Part shown: piece after piece, positions 1 to 10,700 of the stretch
How positions within the stretch are numbered: the first letter of the stretch is position 1
Layout: every line of letters starts with the position of its first letter
Source of the DNA: Plutella xylostella
Taxonomy: Eukaryota > Arthropoda > Insecta > Lepidoptera > Plutellidae
Assembly: GCF_932276165.1 (NCBI RefSeq)
Contig: NC_064002.1
Coordinates: 7,626,001-7,690,000, forward strand
Direction: 5' to 3'
DNA: 64,000 nucleotides
The notes under the pieces: generated by a model
Told to the model about the DNA's origin: nothing
Database searches by the model: none
What the model saw: the letters and a program-made list of their open reading frames with translations, nothing else
Translations under genes and position numbers: made by a program

Positions 1-655
1 TTTTTTTTTTTTTTTTTTTTAATAAATTAAAAGAAGTTGCAAGTTCTTTTTTCTTTTCACGGAATATTTTTGCGTGATTTTTTTACTTCCTAAATCTTAT
101 TCAAAAGTATAAATGGACACAAATAGATTCGATTTACCTACTTATCATGCGTGATAAGATGATAAGAAACATGGAAGTACTAAGGTAATATTTTAAAACA
201 ATGACTTTGAAAATTCAATGCATTACGGACAATAATAAATTACTTATCAGTTTATTTATCTTATAAGCCAAATGAAGATCGATGGGTGGACTCATTCTGT
301 CTGTTGTTATGATTATGGGATTTAAGAGTTTTTTTTTTAAATAATTTCAAGGTTGTGGTGAGGTAAAAAAAATGCTTCCGATGCTCAAGGCCGTGGGTTT
401 AAATCTAAATCAAGTTCATTGTTGGAGTTCATTGAAAAATGGTCCTTATTATCCAATGAAAGCCCGGTAGAGGATTGTGCCACAGAACAATTTTATTTTC
501 TTCAGTCTTAAAAAAAAACCTTGTTTAATTTGTGTTTAAATCTAAATTTGATACATAAATTTATAAGGCATCCAACGCTGTCAGAGTTTAGCATGTATCT
601 ATGTTTTGACGGTAAGGCCTCAAGGAAGCAAAAAAAACACATTGGGTAAGAGATT
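1..655. other. 3' flank of the SUMF1 gene, no gene seen
   Basis: AT-rich non-coding DNA downstream of the minus-strand SUMF1 stop codon. It begins with a run of T at 1-20. The stretch 355-500 resembles a decayed interspersed repeat, with a weak tRNA-B-box-like piece near 407-415, but no boundaries can be placed. TTTATT at 661-666 and near 492 would read AATAAA on the minus strand and could serve as polyadenylation signals for SUMF1. Confidence 0.4.
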
Positions 656-661
656 ATGTAT

Positions 662-811
662 TTATTGTTGTTCTGTGGACTTGGCGCAGCGGAAGCCGAG
701 GTTGCCGGCGGAGCTGTCCTCCGTGTTCTGGTAGCGCGCCGAGCAGCGGTACCGCAGGCAGTACGTGCTGTGGCACAGGTACGAGCCGCCCTTCTTCACG
801 CGCTTAGTGGG
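662..811 (-). CDS. SUMF1: SUMF1 exon 4 (catalytic cysteines, stop)
   Basis: 150 bp beginning after a TCTCCCAG acceptor (AG at 813-812) and ending with TAA at 664-662. It encodes the catalytic KKGGSYLCHSTYC segment and the C-terminal NLGFRC motif. Phase 0 entry matches exon 3, although roughly 12 residues expected before the KKGG motif are absent. Confidence 0.9.
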   Translation of the reverse strand, partial: PTKRVKKGGSYLCHSTYCLRYRCSARYQNTEDSSAGNLGFRCAKSTEQQ

Positions 812-3800
812 CTGGGAGAGAAACAAAGGGGTTATGGTTAAGTCAATACGGAGTAGCATTTATGTAGTAATTAGCATTGAGTATGAATATGAGGGTACAC
901 CCGAGTCCGTGTTGTTCTATGAGTAATTAGTGTCAAATTGTATACTAGTAGGATTTGAAAATCGTTGTCAAAACAAGTTCGCTATAGGTGGCCAAACGTC
1001 TCAGGCAAATGGTTATCATTACGTTATGGAAGTGATTCTAAAGTCTAAAGGCAAAATTATGGTATAAACATGGAAATAATAATTCGTAGTTTTTAAAATA
1101 GCGATCCCTGATGATGAAGGGACCAGCTACATCTGTTATAAATCCAGGGATGTGTTGTGTGTGATGTGTAGCAGTGGTGTTTATATGGATGTGCTTGAGC
1201 AGCATGTGAGCTTGAGATCGCTATCTTAAAAACTCCGCCTGTATACTTTTAGGCGCAGGCCACCGTACTTATTACTTCCATACTCAAATTATAAAATTTT
1301 GCATTGTCATGTGTCAAATCAAAATTCGACTTTATGGGTGGGCGGCGTAAAATGCATTTCCATATTCAAAATGGTTGCCATTTTTTAAATTGGCACGCAG
1401 AAGTCCGAACTCATCTGAGCTCATGACCGCTACCGATCGATGATGCAGTAGGTAATTAGATATGGACAGGAAGATATTTATGTATCCGCAAACATTTTAT
1501 ACATATAAATAACTTGCCAACCCACACAAACATACTCAACAATTTAATATTCCTTTCGTAAAATAAATACATAACTTACAGAAGAAAAATATACTGGATA
1601 ATCCTGAGCGGAAATTAATCTACCTACACGAAAGTCAAATAAGCGTTTATTTGCTTATTCTCAAAATAACATACCTACTATAGTTATTATAATGCCGAGT
1701 TTCAGAAACGAACTTTAACTGCCAGTTTCTAAACTCTATCTATCCATTACTGGTAGTTACTTTCATAGGATTTTGACATACCATCAAAAGTAACAATCTG
1801 TCAAAATCGTATGAAAGTAACTACCAGTTATGGATAAATCGAGGGATAGAAACTGGCAGTAAGCAAATGTCGGCATTAAAGCTAAGTCGGTGTCTTTCTG
1901 TCCGTATACTGTCAAAGTAAGGTAGAAATACACAGGGTGTTGCAAAAAGGGTATACTAAGGAAAGGGAGCAACTGAGGTGGTCATTCTGAACAACTTTTA
2001 TCCTTCGAGTTTCCGAAATTCGCAAAAATAAAAGTTCGTTCTCCATAGTAAAAAGTCACATCACCACGTCACGCCACCGAAATTTCTATCGGAAAGGATT
2101 TTTTTCGTGAATTTTCAAAACTTGTAGAACAAAAGTCGCTCAGAATGACCCCCTGAGTTACCCCCTTTCGGCTTAGTATACACTTTTTGCAACACCCTGT
2201 ATTGCTGCCTTGTATTGACAGTATACGGACAGAAAGGCCGATATTATCTTAAAGCTCCTTTCTTCAACTCAGCTTAAGTAAACTTACGACTTCATCGTCC
2301 CACTTGTCCTCGGTCCACTCCCACACGTTGCCGATGAGGTTGTGGAAGCCGAGGTCGTTGGGCGGGAACTCATCCACGGGGCACGTGCCGATGTAGCCGT
2401 CCTTCGCCGAGTTGTAGCTCGGGAACGAGCCTTGGAATATGTTCGACCTGGAAGTATGAACGTGTAGGTAGGTATTATTGTGACAATAATGATAAATCAT
2501 TTGCTCTATAACAGAGAGACTATATAGAATGTAGATCCTAGAATATGAATGGTAATTTGATCGTTCTATAGGCCCTCCAGCCCGCTGCATCGATGATTTT
2601 AGACAAGCCATCGGTAGTGATTTGATGAGGAAAGCCGAACACAAAGTTGAGCTCCTTGAAAGCTTGAAACAAGCTATACCCAGCAGTGGATTATTGGCAA
2701 GAACTAAGTTACAGTCACAAATTAAAACATACATATGCTTCCTATCCGGCAGCAGCTTGTCGCCCCACGGGTAGGTGGTCCCACGCCGGCCGCCGCGGCA
2801 GGCGGCCTCCCACTCCGCCTCGGTGGGCAGGCGGGCGTCCCGCCACGTGCAGTACGCCTTCGCGTCGTTCCACGACATGTGGGACGCCGGGTAGTCCATC
2901 TTGTCTGTAAGGGATGGACACATTACATAGTGATAGGTAAAAGACCTAGCTTAGATTGGTCGGTAATGTACCTACACTATATAACGGGCAATGAAAAAAT
3001 ACAGTGAAATATGGAACGACAATGGCAGGTGGAACATATTCATTGCTCGTGAGTGTATTAGGTACCTACTTATACAAGTTCATACAAAAATTGATATTGA
3101 GAGTAGTTAACTATTACATATTGTTATTTTAGTTACACTATCCAGTTTATTCGAGTAGATGTTTGTAAAATTATCCTGACTGATGGGTTATGTAAACAAT
3201 ACGACATACTTAGCAATATTGAAACGGGTTAGTAGTGTAACACACTTAAAAGCTTTATTTTTATTAAATTGGCAAAGGTTTTCAGCATAAATGAATAAAA
3301 TATATACAAACCTTCAATATCAGAGTCGGGTCCATCAGGGTTCTTCCAGCTGGCGCCGTCCACCTTGTACCACCAGGGCACGGCCGCCACGCGGAAGTCC
3401 CGCAGCTGCTCCTTGAACGTACCGTTCAGAAACAACGTGAACACAAAACTATCCCCAAACGTCTCCGCGTCGGACTTGTAGCCGGTCGCCTCCACAAACT
3501 CACTGAAATCTTTGTTCGAAACTTCATATTTGTCTAAATAGAAACTTTCCAGTTGAACAAATCTCATTGGGCCCTCGTTGTCCGCTTCTATGAGGACGTC
3601 GTCGGTTCCCAGTTGGTACTCCCCGGCTGGGACCAGTATCATTCGTTCTAAGCCGGGTTTGGTCACACTAGTCTCCTTTTCTTCAGTCTTCTGGTCTTCA
3701 TTCTCTTTGTCTACATCCTCCTTAGCTAGTGAGCAGGATTCTTCATCTATCATTGAGGATAAAACACTTTTATCACCGCCATGTTCGCGACCTACTCCAC

Positions 3801-3876
3801 ACCCACAATCCCCATCAGCTATCACGAACTGTGATATTTGAAACAGTAAAAGTATATTAAAAATATGAAAATACAT
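662..3876 (-). CDS. SUMF1: SUMF1 homologue: formylglycine-generating enzyme, four exons
   Basis: Formylglycine-generating enzyme oxidises the active-site cysteine of newly made sulfatases to formylglycine in the ER. Four exons (3876-3312, 2904-2733, 2447-2288, 811-662) join in frame with GT/AG introns to give about 348 residues, against 374 for human SUMF1 (recalled). Residues 1-20 form a hydrophobic signal peptide. A CGCG cysteine motif follows at 24-27, and an acidic/lysine-rich linker runs to about 75. The FGE-sulfatase domain starts near residue 79. Recognisable blocks are AGEYQLGTDD, DKYEVSN, GDSFVF, WNDAKAYCTWR, RLPTEAEWE, GNVWEWT and KKGGSYLCHSTYC. The last carries the two catalytic cysteines, C312 and C317, spaced as in human C336/C341. 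NGT at 151 is a possible glycosylation site. The join between exons 3 and 4 is about 12 residues shorter than in human, so a microexon may be missing from this model. The family call is secure; exact splice sites are inferred. Confidence 0.93.
1719..1859. mobile_element. MITE with TAA target duplication in SUMF1 intron 3
   Basis: A 141-bp palindromic element. The left end CTGCCAGTTTCTAAAC is matched by the inverted right end, and the arms stay complementary for about 55 bases, including GTAGTTACTTTCATA. TAA lies directly on both sides (1716-1718 and 1860-1862), the duplication typical of PIF/Harbinger-type elements. It encodes nothing. Confidence 0.75.
1893..2236. mobile_element. Outer inverted-repeat element split by a second MITE
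   Basis: TCTTTCTGTCCGTATACTGTC at 1893-1913 reappears inverted at about 2217-2236. Between the arms sits the complete MITE at 1932-2200. This looks like an older small MITE into which a second one jumped. Boundaries beyond the arms are unclear. Confidence 0.5.
1932..2200. mobile_element. MITE of the ACAGGGTGTTGC family
   Basis: A 269-bp element with terminal inverted repeats of about 25-28 bases (ACAGGGTGTTGCAAAAAGGG at the left; inverted at the right). It shares its ends with the element at 19242-19452, where a TA target duplication is clear. That suggests a Tc1/mariner-like non-autonomous family. It lies in the last SUMF1 intron. Confidence 0.75.
2288..2447 (-). CDS. SUMF1: SUMF1 exon 3 (FGE domain, NVWEWT)
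   Basis: 160 bp between a CTTCCAG acceptor (AG at 2449-2448) and a GTAAGT donor (GT at 2287-2286). It encodes NIFQGSF, PVDEFPPNDLG and GNVWEWT, all conserved in the family, and ends in phase 0. Confidence 0.88.
2733..2904 (-). CDS. SUMF1: SUMF1 exon 2 (FGE domain core)
   Basis: 172 bp between a CCTTACAG acceptor (AG at 2906-2905) and a GTATGT donor (GT at 2732-2731). It encodes the SWNDAKAYCTW and RLPTEAEWE blocks and the YPWGDKL segment. Entry phase 1 and exit phase 2 match the neighbouring exons. Confidence 0.88.
3018..3055. mobile_element. Single terminus of the CACTCACGGGCAATGAAA MITE family
   Basis: GTGGAACATATTCATTGCTC followed by GTGAGTG matches the right end of the MITEs at 33209, 36501 and 32178. 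No left terminus was found nearby, so this is a truncated remnant inside SUMF1 intron 1. Confidence 0.5.
3312..3876 (-). CDS. SUMF1: SUMF1 exon 1 (signal peptide and domain start)
   Basis: 565 bp coding from the ATG at 3876, which is the first Met before the signal peptide. It ends at a GTTTGT donor (GT at 3311-3310) after the GPDSDIE segment and leaves one base for the next exon. Reading past the donor gives sequence unrelated to the family and then a stop, which supports the splice site. Confidence 0.88.
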
Positions 3877-4827
3877 TTTGTAACTTAGACTAATGAGGTG
3901 CGACTAATACGAAATTACATTTTAATCCGATTGTGAGACGTAATTATTATTATCTTTGATAAGTACTTTTTTTTTTAACACCATGTGGGTCAGTGGTATT
4001 GGAAAATGATTTACTTCATATTGTATAATCTATAAACTTCCTTAGATAGTATATTATTGTCAGTCATGATTACACTGAGATAGGTGTTAACACGTCGATA
4101 GTGCCGCTAATCACGATCAGGTATTGTTGATAACATTTGTATTCAACATCGACTATGCTGAGTCACTCGTATGAACGATAATAATATATTATTAATTGGA
4201 TCTAATAAATTAATATTTGCTGTAAGAGGTTTAGGAGCAATTCATTTTCCTAGCAACATTATAATAATATTATGCAGCGCTAAGTTCTGATAGTTGCCAT
4301 AACTGGTGAAAAAGACGACGGCAATTAAGAAAAACAAAACTTAGATAAATAGCCAAGTGTTTTAGCTAAGCTAGAGTAAATAACTTAAGTACTTACTACT
4401 TACTAACACGAAAGTGTTTTGTTCAAATTGGAAAGTCCGCGATTTCGTACGAAACAAAGCGGCTAACCCAACAGTCCGCAGACAAGAAACTTCAGCACTA
4501 ATCCACGTAGAGCGTAGCTTACAACATCGTGATCAGTCTGAAACTAAACAGCCAACAAGCCCACTCGCTGCTCTGTGGCACGTCCCGCCAACTGCCAGAG
4601 AGCAGCAGCTGCAAGGCGGTCCAACTTCGACACAACTCCAAACCTCGTGTTCGAAAAACGCTTATCGGACGATCCTATACTTGGGACAAAAGGTCTTAAT
4701 ACGGGTTGCAAAGACAGAAGGTTTGATGCAAATGTTATTTGGTTAATTTAATATGGATAAAGGAAGTAATCTTTTTTAATTTATAATACCCTTAAAAGCT
4801 TTTGTGTAATATGTTTTCCTAAATATA
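3877..4827. other. SUMF1 upstream region, no confident gene
   Basis: This should contain the minus-strand SUMF1 promoter, but no TATA box or initiator stands out, as is usual for housekeeping genes. The stretch 4400-4720 is richer in GC and non-repetitive, and holds a 110-codon plus-strand frame (4414-4746) that I do not recognise. It could be a non-coding first exon, regulatory DNA or chance. Confidence 0.35.
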
Positions 4828-4829
4828 TA

Positions 4830-5651
4830 CAGGGTTATTGGTAAGTAGACCAGATCCTTTCAGGAGGTGATAGAGGAAGGCATTTCCAATCGATTGAACC
4901 CAATAATGCATTATTGGGTCTTGGGTGTTCATAATTATATTTAGTATCTATCTATCTATGTATTTGTGTAGATATATCAGCTGTCCGACACCCATAACAC
5001 AGGTTCTGCCTAGCTTGGGGTCGGATGGCCGTGTGTGAGATGTCCCCACATATTTATTTTATTATTATTATATTATTATTATTATTATTATCCAAAATTA
5101 ACCATTTCTAAGATATTTAATATTTAAGGTTTTTTTAATCTTTTGCCAAAATTTTATGCTTAAAACCGAAAATAAAAAAAACTAGCCTCATTCCATTTTT
5201 TTTTTATTGTTATGCATAAGTAACACCTTAATAAACTTATTAAAATATGTTTTAAACCATGTTTTTAAACTGAAGTGCACAATTTTTTTTATATGAAATT
5301 CTATTTTAATTTAATTTATTTGTTTTTGCGTTTTAGAATATTTTTTCAAAATGATCAACTATTTTGAGGTATTATGTCTAATTTAAGTAAAATAATGCAC
5401 ATTTGATTATTTTAATTAGTTTATTAAGGTGTTACTTATGCAAAACCACCAAAAAAAATATTGAAATGTTGCTAGTTTTTTTATTTTCGGTTTTAAATAT
5501 AAAATTTAGGCAAAAATTAAAAAAAAAACTTAAATATTAAATATCTTAGAAATGGTTAAGTTTTGGATAATGCATTATTGGGTTCAATCGACTGGAAATG
5601 CTTTCCTCTATCACCTCCTGAAATGATCTGGTCTACTTACCAATAACCCTG
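4830..5651. mobile_element. Foldback element A, interrupted by a SINE
   Basis: Long inverted arms: CAGGGTTATTGGTAAGTAGA at the left and its reverse complement at the right, with near-complementary sequence continuing to the CCAAAATTTTATGC and ACCGAAAATAAAAAA segments. TA flanks both ends (4828-4829 and 5652-5653). The spacer is AT-rich and non-coding. A SINE piece at about 4916-5092 interrupts the left arm only. A second, right-truncated copy lies at 28782-29211. This is a non-autonomous DNA element, probably Tc1/mariner-type given the TA duplication. Confidence 0.82.
4916..5092 (+). mobile_element. 5'-truncated SINE inserted in foldback A
   Basis: Plus-strand body and tail of the tRNA-headed SINE that is seen more completely at 63640-63872. 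Shared pieces are GTCTTGGGTGTT, ATCAGCTGTCCGACACCCAT, a GGTTCTGCCTAGCTTGGGG block and CGGATGGCC. It ends in a TTA-rich microsatellite at 5055-5092. The tRNA head is missing. The right arm of the host element and the copy at 28782 both show the uninterrupted site. Confidence 0.8.
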
Positions 5652-5653
5652 TA

Positions 5654-6764
5654 TAAAACAATACCAAGCGATAGAGATGCAAACATGAATTTTATTAGGC
5701 TTTATTCGTCACCTAAGAAAATAGTTTCCAATTATTTTGTTCCCATAATCTACATTCAAGTTATATAATATATCTATGGTCAATATGTTGCATGCACGTG
5801 TGAATGGACTTGGCCTCCACTACTTAATATTGATGATCTTCGGTCACGGCCCTTGTCACTGTACAGCGTACAGTCATATCCCAAAGAGCACTATCGAACT
5901 GATTCGAACCTGAATGTCTTGATTGAGAAGCGACTCGATCTCGCCAGAGCTACCTTGTATACTACAACTATAATTGTTGAATCGAGGTATTTTTTTTGTT
6001 CAATCGAATGATTTGTGTAATGCCGAATAAACCCACGACATAAAAAACCTACTTCGTATAAATTTGTAACGCGTTTTCATCTAAGAAATAATGGGGCTCA
6101 ATGCTAGATATTTATGTTCTCATAAAAGCCATGGCTTGCTATTTCAATAACCAGACGATAGACGGCTCATACTCCAAATGACTTGGTTTTATTGTGCTGC
6201 GTAAAACTAAAGTCAAGATGATTGAGAATATTCAACTATATTCTCCATACAGCAGTAAAAACGGTAAATTGAACCGACCGAATATCGCATGGTACTCGCA
6301 GATGAAAAGGTGTTCTAATATAATAAACCTAAAAGCAAGTGCTGAAAGAAGCTTAGCATTCTGATACACATTTTATATTCATTGAAAAACAAGTTGTAGG
6401 CAAGTAGTTTAGAAAAGTGCGCAGACTTTCAAAAGTTGTGCGGAGCTTGCAACCTCGACGCCCTATATTCAAGAACTGCTTAACGAGCTCGAGCACACCC
6501 GCTGGTATCGGCACTTTTATAATCTCAGAAGCATCACTGTTGCAATATCTGCAATATACTAAATATATCTCATAGATGTCAAAACGCAAAATCAATAAAC
6601 TCTCGGGATATGAAAATTATTGTATATCCTATCCTTTTGATCAACTAAAATGAATAAGTATCCGTTCTTGTGGCTAAATTTAGTAACATCTACAATAACA
6701 TCAACATTCGTATATTTACACTAAAATTATTGTACTCGTATATGATTAACACAAACATGAAAAG
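5654..6764. other. Intergenic, nothing recognised
   Basis: AT-rich single-copy-looking DNA between foldback A and the gypsy element. No conserved reading frame, RNA gene or clear repeat boundary was seen. Confidence 0.4.
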
Positions 6765-6768
6765 ATAT

Positions 6769-7116
6769 TATTAGAATCAGAAGTGAAACAGCAATAAAAC
6801 AAATTACAATTTATTGAAAAACAAAACCTTAGATCTATTTCCTAATAATTAAGTTAATCACACAATCAAAAAGCCATTCGTATATACACAAATTAAGCAC
6901 AGCAATATTATTCACACAGTAAGATATGAAAATAAAAGTAAGTAAAATAAAAAATAACGATACCGAACCGCTGCCAACCCGTTATGCACTCCAAGAGTAC
7001 CGCACGCACCGAGAGCCGCCGAAAAGTAAGCCCGAGCGTCTGGCGCGGGGCGTTTATATAGGCGAGCGCGTAAAGGGTGGACAGCGTTAACAAAAATTCT
7101 ACTCCCTACACTTATA
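6769..7116 (-). repeat. 3' LTR of the gypsy element
   Basis: 348 bp, the same length as the 5' LTR and differing at about 6940 and 7098 only. It carries the same TATA box and AATAAA. No strong polypurine tract is visible immediately inside it. Confidence 0.9.
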
Positions 7117-7167
7117 CGGCCTATCCTGACGCTATCCCGTCCTCGGGAGTTTTATGTCTTGCTTGAG

Positions 7168-7335
7168 CCGAAGAGCCGTCATCAGGTCGTAGTGGCGGCC
7201 CTGCTGGGGCCGAAGGGCTGTCATCAGGTCGCGGAGGATGCCCTGCTTGAGCCGAAGAGCAATCATCGGATCGCGATGATGGCCCTGCTGGAGCTGAAGA
7301 GTTGTCATCAGGTTGAAGTGGTGGCCCCGCATTGT
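7168..7335 (-). repeat. Four 42-bp tandem repeats in the gypsy 3' region
   Basis: Four direct copies of a 42-bp unit beginning CCGAAGAGCCGTCATCAGGT on the plus strand. On the minus strand the units stay in frame in an 80-codon frame (7121-7363) and encode 14-residue DD-SSA-AG-type repeats, acidic and Ala/Pro-rich. A TTTTCAG splice-acceptor-like motif sits just before its start. It may be a small accessory or spliced C-terminal product, or only a non-coding minisatellite. Confidence 0.7.
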
Positions 7336-7363
7336 CACCCTCGTTAGCATCATCTGAAAACAA

Positions 7364-7779
7364 CTTAGTATTAGAATTTGCATTTTTAAGTGTTAACTAT
7401 TACCCTTCTATAACCGTCACTGCCTTCAACTTTCAAGGCCCTCTTTCACTCTTTCACACTAATCTGTAACTCAACTCATTCATCTTTTAGCAAACATCAC
7501 CATCACGTACGTCCATCAACACATCAACACGCGTTTAAATAAACAAAATTGTAAATCTTCAGTGTTTCCCCCGTAATTAATACTTTCTAACAATCTGTGA
7601 TTTTCTCATTTTAATAAGGCAAATCGTCCCGCAGTCCGTTAGCTTATTCAAAAATAATAATATGCGTAGATACGTCCCGCAGTTCGCACTAGGCAAAAGC
7701 GTGCCGCATTTAGCAATAGACAAAAGTGTGCCGCAGTAGGCTAGATCAGAGCACGTATATCCCGCAGTTTACACAATGC
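7364..7779 (-). other. Gypsy 3' untranslated stretch
   Basis: About 400 bp between the gag-pol stop and the 42-bp repeats. It contains several spaced copies of CGTCCCGCAG or a close variant (CCCGCAGT, GTGCCGCA) between 7627 and 7770. No coding potential was recognised. Confidence 0.45.
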
Positions 7780-10700
7780 TCACTGTTCATACTCACTCGC
7801 AAAGAATGCTGCGCACGTATCGGGGCACCACTCTCCACGCCACGGCACCATGTATTCTGCCGCAGCTTGCGTGGTCTTTCCATAGCCCCCACTCAACAGC
7901 TTCAGCTCGTATCGATCGCTGGGCAGCACCTTCGTTACTTTATACGGGCCTCGCATGCCTGGGTCAAGCTTTCCTGTTGACTGCGAAAACTTGATTACAA
8001 ATACCAAATCATTAATTTTGTATACCCGTGGTGGACGACGGTCCCGATTGACATACGCGTCCTGGCGCTCCTGATTCCTCTTCAAAAGTTCATTAGCTCG
8101 AGTCCTGCACATTTCTCGGAGGGCTTCGCGGTTAGGTTGTGACCGTTCCACGGCCACATCACGAACTAGGGACCTAATCACGGGTGTAGTTCCTTCAGAT
8201 CCAATTAGTAGGTTAAGCGGTGATACTTGAGTGGTTTTTTGCTTGGTGATATTAAAAACAAGCTGAAGTTTCCACAAAACATTGGACCATGTGGAATTGT
8301 TTTGGCTTGTTTCTATTCTAATCATATTAAGAACGGTACGAATGTACCTCTCGGCCTGACCGTTTGACTGGTGCATCTCAGGCGTGATGTAGTGAATATC
8401 ACAGCCAAGCTCAGTTATCACAGTTACGAATTGGGACGATTCAAACATGCGCCCGCGGTCAGTTATAAGAAGTTTTGGGACTCCAAAGAGTGAGATAACA
8501 TCATTGAACACTCGTTTAAGCTCAGTTACATCTTGTTTATACATTGCATACAGTAAACAAAATTTTGTAAAAGCATCTACCAATACAAATACAAATTTGT
8601 AACCATTTGATTGTGGTAATGGACCTAACACATCAGCGTGAACAGTATTAAATGGGGAATCAGGCTTGTCCCATGAGGTTAGTGGTTGGTGTGGTGCCCT
8701 TGGGACTCTTTTTCTTGATATACATGTGAGACAATGGCTTACATATTTTGTAACAAATTGGCGCAAACCAGGGAACCAAAAGTGCTTTAGTATCAGATCA
8801 ATAGTTTTTTCAACCCCAATATGCTCGTGTTCATCGTGGAATATTCTCAAGAGACTCAACCTATGCCCCTTGGGAATATAACACAACAACCGTGCATCTT
8901 CACCTACAGGTGTGTACCGGTAATAGAGGATGTCATTTTGACAAACATATTGTCTGGGATCCAAGTTGCCATCTCTTAGTTTCTCTATTAAACCTATGGT
9001 TTCCTCGTCAGCAGACTGAGCAATTTGGGCCCAGTTTCGTGGCTTCTCTATATTGTGAACCTGGTTGGTCGTTGGTGGATTTCGGCTTAAGTAGTCCGCA
9101 TGGGGCATCATGGTGCCTTTTCTATATTCGATTGTGAAATCGAAATCTTGTAAGTAAATCCACCAACGAGCAACACGCGGGAGCAGATCCTTCTTACGTT
9201 CTGTCGACTTCAGGGCATTGCAGTCCGTGATTATTTTGAAAGGAATTCCGACCAGATAGTGGCGAAAATTCTGAAGGGCTTTGACTACTGCTAAAGTCTC
9301 GAGCTCGTACGAATGGTATCTGCTCTCAGCGCCTTGGGTCACTTTACTAAAATAGGCAACTACCCGTTTTTTTCCTTCCTTATCAACCTGTATAAGTACC
9401 GCGCCATATCCTGCACTGCTCGCATCCGTGTGCAGCTCAGTTGCTAAAGTGCGATCAAAGATTGCAAGTATGGGCTCGCTTGTCAGACACGTAATTAGTT
9501 CTTGTCTAACTTTTTCTTGTTCCGGGCCCCAATCAAACTTAACCCCTTTCTTCGTCAAGCGAGCGATACATGCAGTCTTTGATGAATAGTCTTTGATGTA
9601 CCGTCGGAAGTATCCGGCTAGACCCAGGAACTGTCGAACTTGTTTCACGTTTTGTGGGACGGGTGAGTTGACTAGAGCTTCAACTTTTCGCGGACTCGGC
9701 CTAACCTGACCTCTACTGACAACTCTCCCCAGGTATTCAATCTCTTTAGTTAGGAAGAAACATTTACTTAGATTAATCGAAAATCCTGCCTCTGTCAATG
9801 TTTTCAGGACGTCTCGTAAAAGCTCTAGTCCCTCCGCCACGGTCATACTCATTATTAGCACGTCATCAACATACACTAAAACATTCCCGGAATCAATGAA
9901 TTTGCGCAAAGTGTTGTTGATAATGCGTTGATACACAATAGGGGAATTTGATAAGCCATAGGGCATTTTTAAATACTCAAAATGTCCCTCGGGGGTCACA
10001 AAAGCAGTTTTAGAAATCGACTCTTCCTCCATCGGTATTTGTAGAAACCCAGTAGCCATATCTAGCCCAGTAAAAAGCTCGAAATTCCCTAACCGATCTA
10101 TGTGATCATCGATAAGAGGGAGCGGATATCTATCTTTAACCGTAATCCTGTTTAGAGCGCGATAATCGACGCACATGCGATCGGTTCCGTCTTTTTTCTT
10201 TACAAGAAGTATAGGGCTTGCGTATTGAGATTGAGATTCCCTAATAATACCCTTCTCCTTCAAATCGCACACGATTTCCCGGACCTTCAACTTCTCATGG
10301 TATGAAAGCTTGTATGGATGGTAAACTACAGGCGTATCACTAGTTAGCTTAATACTCATACTTCCGGTCTTAACAGTAGTAGTAGCCGTTCCCGAAATAA
10401 AGAAAACTTTGTATTCGTCTATTACAGCCTTCAATGCATCGAGATCGCTTTCGAGTAAGGGCGTATTTATTTCGCGACGTTTTTCCGCATGAACCGCATT
10501 AACTTTTACGGGGCTCTCGGTGGAACGCGTAAGGAACTGATCATGTTTTGTCCGTACGTAAACTATGCCGTCCCTGTTCAAAACATCCGTACCTATAACA
10601 ATCGGAGTACTCATGCACGATGCGGGCACTACCACAAGATCCGCTTCGATAGTAATATCTTTGAATTCAATGTTTAATGTTACAGACCGCGTAGCTGTTA

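Noticed and set aside
2686..3007. Plus-strand frames of 74 and 90 codons
   Set aside because: They are antisense shadows of SUMF1 exon 2, which has clear family motifs and splice sites on the minus strand.
7168..7335. Regular 42-bp direct repeats as a possible CRISPR array
   Set aside because: The units are contiguous with no unique spacers, lie inside an LTR retrotransposon and encode an in-frame peptide repeat. The genome is eukaryotic.
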